A stretch of DNA of 64,000 nt from JANMEB01 sp041745295 (lineage in GTDB: Bacteria; Planctomycetota; Planctomycetia; Pirellulales; Pirellulaceae): assembly GCA_041745295.1 (NCBI GenBank), contig JBGTJE010000031.1, forward strand, positions 31,601 through 95,600, written 5' to 3'. A program made the position numbers and the translations under genes. Shown piece by piece: positions 58,748 through 64,000 of the stretch (position 1 is its first letter; each line of letters starts with the position of its first letter). The notes beneath the pieces are model-generated. The model was not told the DNA's origin, searched no databases, and worked only from the letters and a program-made list of their open reading frames with translations.

Positions 58748-59174
58748 GAACAATCTCCCACGCGGCCGATCTTCTGTCCCGCGTAAAGATGGGAACAGGC
58801 GGGTCCTTGAATCAGGACCGTCGGCACGTCGCTACAAAAAAAACAGACAATTTCCCGGTTCAACCATTGAACGGGGCCTGGACGAATGCAGAATCTTAGC
58901 CTGTTTGAGCGAATACTTCAATTGGGATCGCGCGACGGTCGTCGGATCATTCTCATGAATAGTCGCCATTCGTTACTAGGTTGTGAATTTGTTCATGGAC
59001 GTAGCGCCGGCCCTTCTGGGCCGCGTTATCTGCTCGTTCGACGGCCTGGAAAGGCCGTTGTACGGCATACGCCAAATTGACCCACTAACCCGTGGGTAGG
59101 TTCGTTGATATCACCCAGGAATAACACTAAAATCTAGCTCGTCACGCGGCAATGTGTTTTACGAGGATTTCCCA
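58748..59174. other. Divergent intergenic region with two hairpins
   Basis: About 425 bp upstream of both rpsB (minus) and the aldehyde dehydrogenase gene (plus). It has ACGGCCT/AGGCCGT (59041-59058) and CCCAC/GTGGG (59081-59096) hairpins. The rpsB leader may hold an S2-type autoregulatory structure, but none could be confirmed by eye. Confidence 0.6.
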
Positions 59175-60644
59175 ATGTCCACCCTGACCAAAGCAATTCA
59201 CCGCCCAAAAATTCGCCATACCGAATGTTTTATCGACGGTCAATTCGTCCCCGCTGCCAGTGGCAAGACGTTTTCAACAATCAACCCGGCGACCGAAGAG
59301 GTAATTGCCGAAGTTGCCGAAGGCGACAAGGAAGATGTGGATCGGGCGGTCAAAGCGGCGCGGCGAGCTTTTGAAGGTGGGCCTTGGAAAAAAATGGACG
59401 CGCGGGATCGCGGACGATTGATCTATCGATTGGCCGACCTGATCGAAGAGGAACTCGATGAACTGGCGGCATTAGAGTCGCTGGACAACGGCAAACCGGT
59501 CAACGATGCTCGGACCGCAGACTTGCCACTCGTCATCGATTGCTTGCGATACTACGCCGGCTACGCCGATAAAATCCAGGGCGATACAATTCCCGTCCGC
59601 GGAAACTATTTCACTTACACCCGCAAGGAACCAGTTGGCGTCGTCGGCCAAATCATCCCCTGGAATTTCCCTTTGCTGATGACCGCTTGGAAATGGGGTC
59701 CGGCCTTAGCCGCCGGTTGCACGATTATCATGAAGCCCGCCGAGCAAACTCCGCTCACCTGTTTGCGCATGGCCAAGCTCGCTCACGAAGCGGGATTTCC
59801 CGACGGCGTGATCAACGTGATCCCCGGTTACGGCCCGACCGCCGGAGCTTCGATCGTGCGACATCCAAACGTCGACAAAATTGCATTTACGGGCGAACAC
59901 CTCACCGCGCAGATTATCATGCGCGAGGCTGCCGAAAGCCTGAAACGGCTGACATTTGAACTCGGCGGCAAGAGCCCCAATATTGTCTTTGCCGACAGCG
60001 ACCTCGATGCGGCTGCGAAGGGCACCCATTTTGGATTGTTCTTTAATCAAGGCCAATGCTGCTGTGCGGGAAGCCGCGTGTTCGTTCAGGAATCGGTCCA
60101 TGACGAATTCGTCGATCGGATCGTGCAGATGAATGTTTCCCGCAAAATTGGCGATCCGCTCGATCCGACAACCGAACAAGGTCCCCAAGTCGACCAAGCG
60201 CAGTTCGATAAGATCATGGACTATATTGGGCGCGGGAACAAACAGGGAGCCAAATGCGTTACCGGCGGAAGTCGCTTCGGCGATACCGGTTATTTCGTTG
60301 AGCCCACGGTATTCACCGGTGTGAAGGACGAAATGGATATTGCCAAGAACGAAATCTTTGGCCCGGTCATGTCAGTCTTGAAATTCCGCGACGTCGACGA
60401 AATCGTTCAGCGGGCAAACAATACGATTTACGGATTGGCGGCCGCGGTTTGGACGCGCGATATCGGCAAAGCCCATCGGATCGCCAACGAGATTAAGGCA
60501 GGCACGATTTGGGTGAATTGCTACGACGTGTTCGACGCAGGCGCGCCCTTTGGCGGATATAAAATGTCAGGCATGGGCCGCGAACTCGGCGCCGAAGGCC
60601 TCAAAGCCTATTTGGAAACCAAGACGGTCACCGTCGCGCTATAG
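59175..60644 (+). CDS. Aldehyde dehydrogenase
   Basis: About 489 residues from ATG 59175 (MSTLTKAIHRPK) with GAGG upstream; the frame opens at 59154. NAD(P)-dependent enzyme: VVGQIIPWNFPLLMTAWKWG (cofactor and Asn site), FTGEHLTAQ (in the position of the usual FTGSTxxG), the catalytic Glu in LTFELGGKSPNIVF and the catalytic Cys in NQGQCCCAGSRVFV. Oxidises aldehydes to acids, probably a medium-specificity betaine/retinal-type paralog. Substrate unknown. Single gene. Confidence 0.93.
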   Translation: MSTLTKAIHRPKIRHTECFIDGQFVPAASGKTFSTINPATEEVIAEVAEGDKEDVDRAVKAARRAFEGGPWKKMDARDRGRLIYRLADLIEEELDELAALESLDNGKPVNDARTADLPLVIDCLRYYAGYADKIQGDTIPVRGNYFTYTRKEPVGVVGQIIPWNFPLLMTAWKWGPALAAGCTIIMKPAEQTPLTCLRMAKLAHEAGFPDGVINVIPGYGPTAGASIVRHPNVDKIAFTGEHLTAQIIMREAAESLKRLTFELGGKSPNIVFADSDLDAAAKGTHFGLFFNQGQCCCAGSRVFVQESVHDEFVDRIVQMNVSRKIGDPLDPTTEQGPQVDQAQFDKIMDYIGRGNKQGAKCVTGGSRFGDTGYFVEPTVFTGVKDEMDIAKNEIFGPVMSVLKFRDVDEIVQRANNTIYGLAAAVWTRDIGKAHRIANEIKAGTIWVNCYDVFDAGAPFGGYKMSGMGRELGAEGLKAYLETKTVTVAL

Positions 60645-60691
60645 GCGGATTTGGCTTTATTGTGAAAAGCCGATCCTTCTCTCTGTCTAAA

Positions 60692-60764
60692 TGGAGACGA
60701 TGGGGATCGAACCCACAACCTCAGCATTGCGAACGCTGCGCTCTCCCAATTGAGCTACGCCCCC
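60692..60764 (-). tRNA. tRNA-Ala (anticodon CGC)
   Basis: Read on the minus strand: acceptor GGGGGCG pairs with CGTCTCC, discriminator A, T arm with GGTTCGATCC. The anticodon loop TTCGCAA gives anticodon CGC, decoding GCG. The G3-U70 pair, the key identity element of tRNA-Ala, is present. CCA is not encoded. D loop and arms are normal. Confidence 0.95.
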
Positions 60765-61087
60765 GAGCGAGACTTTTCGTACGACACCGATTTTAGGGAT
60801 AAGTTCGGCGAGTGTCCATCGGCAATCCAAGCATCGCCCGGAAGCTCGTACACGGCCCCGACTTCGAAAAAGGGTTTCCGCAATGTTGGAGTTCAGCGTT
60901 TACGTTGCCGGACCCACGCCAATGCGCGAACTCCACGCAAGCCAACGCCCCACATTTCGCCGGCCATTACGTCCTCGAGTGGATTTCCGGGGGAGCTTGC
61001 CAAGGGTTTGGATCGAAACTCGAATAGACACCATGGAATCGGCGGCACAGGCCGCGCGCAGACGTGAGATAACTGAGGAGACGAAAA
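60765..61087. other. Intergenic region without a supported gene
   Basis: About 320 bp between the tRNA and the GYF-domain gene. Several short frames but none with protein features; no hairpin of note. Confidence 0.55.
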
Positions 61088-61762
61088 TTGTCGATTGAAT
61101 TCCGATGCACAGAATGCGGAACGATGCTCCGAGTCGACGAGGCCAATCGAGGCAAAATGGCACGTTGTCCAAAATGCAGCATGATCAACGCAATCCCTAC
61201 TGCACCGGTCTCGGATCCGCCCGACGCGCCAACCAAATCTTCGGAGCCGCCAGAAACGATCTACTATTCCGCGGACAGCGAGCGGTGGTCGATGCGCGGA
61301 ATCGACGGCACGGTCTACGGGCCAGTTCGCTTAGACGAGCTTCGGCGGTGGTACGACGAAGGCCGGATCAATCAACATTGCTCGGTCCAACGAGTTGGCG
61401 ATGCTCAATGGCAATCCGCCTTAGACGTGTTAGCTCCCAGTCGCTCGATCGCCCCAGAACAGGCGTACGCCCCCATTGCCGAAACACCAGTCTATCATTC
61501 GGGTCCGTATGCACCCCACAGCGGCAACCTGATTATCGTGATGGCTTGCATCGGAACATTCTTTTTTCCATGTGCCTTGATCGCGGCGATCATGGGGCAC
61601 AACGAATTAAAAAAGATCAAGCGCGGAGTCGTCGATCCGTCAGGGGAGTCTTTGGTGCGGGCTGGATTCGTCATCGGACTCATCTTTTCGATTCTCGGCA
61701 TTTTTCCCTGGATCTGTTGTTGTATCTTCCCTGCATTCACAGGGCCGGGATTCAGGTCGTGA
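61088..61762 (+). CDS. Zinc-ribbon/GYF_2-domain membrane protein
   Basis: 224 residues from a TTG (SIEFRCTECGTMLRVDEANR). N-terminal zinc ribbon CxxC pairs (CTEC and CPKC), a GYF_2-type domain in the middle (WSMRGIDGTVYGPVRLDELR, RRWYDEGRINQHCSVQRVG) and two C-terminal transmembrane helices (LIIVMACIGTFFFPCALIAA; IGLIFSILGIFPWICCCIF) of DUF4190 type. Probably an inner-membrane adaptor that binds a Pro-rich partner. Partners are unknown. Confidence 0.83.
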   Translation: MSIEFRCTECGTMLRVDEANRGKMARCPKCSMINAIPTAPVSDPPDAPTKSSEPPETIYYSADSERWSMRGIDGTVYGPVRLDELRRWYDEGRINQHCSVQRVGDAQWQSALDVLAPSRSIAPEQAYAPIAETPVYHSGPYAPHSGNLIIVMACIGTFFFPCALIAAIMGHNELKKIKRGVVDPSGESLVRAGFVIGLIFSILGIFPWICCCIFPAFTGPGFRS

Positions 61763-61843
61763 CGATCGACGATAATCGATGGCCCATCGTGAATGCATTC
61801 GATCCCCCCATGGGTTGCTGTCGGGAAAGATGAACTCGGAGGA

Positions 61844-62497
61844 ATGATGTCTGGAACCGACCGAGCAACTTTTGAAGATCTGTATGCAGGGCAACCACCA
61901 TGGGAAATCGGCCGCCCACAGAAGTCATTCGTTGAGGTCGCTCACCGGATTAACGGGTCGATTCTCGATGCCGGCTGCGGGACCGGCGACACCGCAATTT
62001 TTTTTGCCAGTCGTGGGCACAAAGTTACCGGTATCGACTTCGTTGCGGGTCCGATCAAATTGGCAAAGCAAAAAGCGGGCGAGCGGGGCTTGAAAATTAC
62101 GTTTCTGGTCATGGATGCGATAACGCTCAAGGACCTTCCCGTGGTGTTCGATGCGGCAATCGATAGCGGGTTGTTCCACGTTTTCGGCGATGACGACCGG
62201 CGACGATACGTAGACGGGCTATCGTCAGTCCTCAAGCCTGGAGGGAGATTGTTTCTGCTTTGCTTCAGCGACGAAGAGCCCCCAGGACAAGGGCCCAGGC
62301 GAGTGTCGCGCAATGAAATTGAACTCGCTTTTGTCGATGGCTGGAACATTGAATCCATCGCTCCGACGCGGTTCGAGGTCCGGGCCGACTTGAAGGAACT
62401 TAACTTTAGCGTCGGGGGACCCAAGGCCTGGTTTGTCGAAGTGCTGAAGTTGGCGCGATCGTCCTCCACCGAGCCGCGTCGTGGCGGCAGCATCTAG
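61844..62497 (+). CDS. SAM-dependent methyltransferase, class I
   Basis: About 217 residues from ATG 61844 (MMSGTDRATFEDLYAGQPPW) with GGAGG upstream; the frame opens at 61793. SAM-binding motif I is ILDAGCGTGDTAIFFASRG and the acidic residue follows in VTGIDFVAG. Motif II-like DAAIDSGLFHVFGDDD and LLCFSDEEPPG continue the fold. Thiopurine/TPMT-like or ubiquinone-like subfamily. The last 10 residues (STEPRRGGSI) come from repeat sequence. Substrate unknown. Confidence 0.83.
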   Translation: MMSGTDRATFEDLYAGQPPWEIGRPQKSFVEVAHRINGSILDAGCGTGDTAIFFASRGHKVTGIDFVAGPIKLAKQKAGERGLKITFLVMDAITLKDLPVVFDAAIDSGLFHVFGDDDRRRYVDGLSSVLKPGGRLFLLCFSDEEPPGQGPRRVSRNEIELAFVDGWNIESIAPTRFEVRADLKELNFSVGGPKAWFVEVLKLARSSSTEPRRGGSI

Positions 62498-62954
62498 CGG
62501 TGGGGTTCAACCCACGGAATTCGTGCACCAAAGCTCCCCGAGCCACGCAGTGGCGGCACTTTCGCTTGGGCGCATTAGGTTTTTTCGTGAACCGCGAAGC
62601 GGTGTTATTCGATAGCCTGGGGCGCCAGCCCCAGGTGTGCGAATGGGAAATTGGCTTGGAACCGCGAAGCGGTGGCAGGATTTCGAAACGCATGCCACCG
62701 CTCCGCGGCTCACAATTACAACAATTTCTTTCCACCTGGGGCTCGCGCTCCAGGCTATCACCTGCCGCCGCTTCGCGGCTGAAGAGTTATGTACAACAAC
62801 GAAAGCCTCGCCCACGGCTATGCACTGTCGTCGCTATGAGACTAAATCGCCGACTGGACTCGAACAATTTCGCTTGGGATACTTGGCGCGAATCGCTTCC
62901 AAATGTCCTACCATCAGTTTGAGCCAGCAAATCTAATTAGGGAGCAAACCAACG
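62498..62954. repeat. Intergenic cluster of short palindromes
   Basis: About 455 bp with repeated AACCGCGAAGCGGTG (62590, 62658), the inverted forms GCCACCGCTCCGCGGCT (62694) and GCCGCCGCTTCGCGGCT (62765), and CCTGGGGC/GCCCCAGG (62619-62635) with a further inverted partner at 62729. Several families are intermixed. No gene is supported; the endonuclease IV promoter is expected at the right end. Confidence 0.8.
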
Positions 62955-63983
62955 ATGCCGATACTTGGTGCGCACATGTCGATCGCGGGAGGTTACTACC
63001 GAGCGATTGAATTGGCGCGAGCTGTTCAATGCGATTGCGTTCAAGTGTTTACAAAAAATAACAATCAATGGAAAGCCAAGCCGATCACGGACGACGAAGC
63101 TACGCGATTTAGAAACACATTGCGCGAACTCAGGATTGACGCACCCCTGTCGCACACGTCGTACCTCATCAACGTGGCCAGTCCCGACCCGAATCTAGTC
63201 CGCCAGAGTATCGATGCGATGGTCGTCGAGCTGCAGCGAGCAGGCCAACTTGGAATTCCATTCGTTGTATTGCACCCCGGTTCGTTTACGACTTCGACCG
63301 AGGCACAAGGATTGGCAACGGTTGTTCGGTCGCTGAACGAAGTTTTTCAACAAACCCCCGAATTATCGACCGTTTGCCTGCTGGAAAACACCGCCGGCCA
63401 AGGTTCGAACTTGGGTTGGCGCTTCGAGCACTTGGCGGAGATCCAGTCGCAATGCCAATACCCCGAACGACTGGGCGTATGCATCGATACCTGTCACACC
63501 TTTGCCGCCGGGTACCCATTGTCCGCGCCAAACGACTACCAAGCCACGATGAAGACTTTCGACGACGTTGTTGGCTTGGATCGAGTGAAGGCAATCCATC
63601 TGAACGATAGCAAGATGCCGTTTGGATCTCGACGAGATCGCCACGAGCACATCGGTCGCGGGTCGCTCGGCTTGCAGGCGTTCCAGAACTTGCTCAACGA
63701 TAGTCGTTGGTCGAACGTGCCGATGTACTTGGAAACCGAAAAGGGAACTGAGAACGGCGAAGAGCTTGACGCGATTAATCTGCGCGTGTTGCGGTCGCTT
63801 TGCGGCGGAGGCCAAATGGAATCGAAGCCACGCTCGGCAATAAAGGCGAATCCCAACGGAAAATCTCCGTTGAAACCTACAAGCCGCAAGATTCTACTTT
63901 CGAAAACACCCACTCCCAAAGACTCCGCGACAAAACAAAAATTCGCGCGGAAGGCAACCCCGAAGCGTAAATCGTCGACCTAG
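62955..63983 (+). CDS. nfo: Endonuclease IV with basic C-terminal tail
   Basis: 342 residues. TIM-barrel AP endonuclease that nicks abasic DNA 5' to the lesion. Zinc-ligand blocks: GAHMSIAGGYYRA, SHTSYLINVASPD, VVLHPGSF, LLENTAGQGSNLGW, VCIDTCHTFAAGY and AIHLNDSK. Catalytic core ends near residue 285 (LETEKG, then NLRVLRSLCG). The remaining ~57 residues are Lys/Ser/Thr/Pro-rich (ANPNGKSPLKPTSRK ... KRKSST), like a histone tail. Normal bacterial Nfo ends near 285, so this tail is an extension. Single gene, ending 17 bp before the window edge. Confidence 0.94.
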   Translation: MPILGAHMSIAGGYYRAIELARAVQCDCVQVFTKNNNQWKAKPITDDEATRFRNTLRELRIDAPLSHTSYLINVASPDPNLVRQSIDAMVVELQRAGQLGIPFVVLHPGSFTTSTEAQGLATVVRSLNEVFQQTPELSTVCLLENTAGQGSNLGWRFEHLAEIQSQCQYPERLGVCIDTCHTFAAGYPLSAPNDYQATMKTFDDVVGLDRVKAIHLNDSKMPFGSRRDRHEHIGRGSLGLQAFQNLLNDSRWSNVPMYLETEKGTENGEELDAINLRVLRSLCGGGQMESKPRSAIKANPNGKSPLKPTSRKILLSKTPTPKDSATKQKFARKATPKRKSST

Positions 63984-64000
63984 TTGTCGCGATCGTGAGA

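Overview
The window looks like a chromosome segment of a planctomycete, most likely order Pirellulales. The 16S rRNA gene has planctomycete-like sequence and stands alone: no tRNA, 23S or 5S follows within the window. Several gene families typical of the phylum are present: an ECF sigma factor paired with a membrane Ser/Thr kinase, a PVC-type propeller/HEAT/cytochrome c protein, DUF1573, PilZ, GYF/zinc-ribbon and sulfatase-TPR proteins. This placement is inferred from family content and recalled 16S features; no alignment was run.

Layout. 1-5.4 kb: isolated 16S gene, terminator, then a divergent ECF sigma factor and 882-aa kinase with a polytopic C-terminal half; a near copy of the rRNA terminator region follows the kinase. 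5.4-6.2 kb: a four-helix-bundle (S23/IVP family) gene bracketed by two heptanucleotide arrays. 6.2-18.9 kb: mostly single housekeeping or secreted-protein genes (SNase-HhH protein, amidohydrolase, pyrophosphatase, acyltransferase, PilZ, RsmE, DinB-like, TIM-barrel, RNase D, PHA-system protein, intradiol dioxygenase-like). 19.4-27.5 kb: a compact cluster with a PAPS-type sulfotransferase-like gene, two paralogous alkaline-phosphatase-superfamily enzymes, a small RHH-like protein and a membrane protein, facing a sulfatase-fold/TPR gene that follows class II DAHP synthase. 29-36.6 kb: DUF1573, zinc-ribbon protein, RluA-type synthase, metalloprotease, PH-domain, TerC and a second sulfotransferase. 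36.8-43.4 kb: ValS, ferredoxin-NADP reductase, MurB, an FtsQ-like protein and CsrA. 44-55.4 kb: EF-hand protein, PVC-type haem protein, OPT transporter, an oxidoreductase-SelD fusion and a polytopic membrane protein. 55.5-58.7 kb: rpsB-tsf-pyrH-frr on the minus strand. 59.2-64 kb: aldehyde dehydrogenase, tRNA-Ala(CGC), GYF protein, methyltransferase and endonuclease IV.

Intergenic DNA is rich in short palindromes of at least six families (REP-like). They occur at gene ends, as inverted pairs, and in places inside open reading frames. No CRISPR array, prophage, transposase or integrase gene was recognised. The most unusual structures are the heptamer-bracketed four-helix-bundle gene, the duplicated rRNA terminator around the sigma/kinase pair, the sulfo/phospho-transfer cluster, and two inverted-repeat-bounded elements of about 173 bp.
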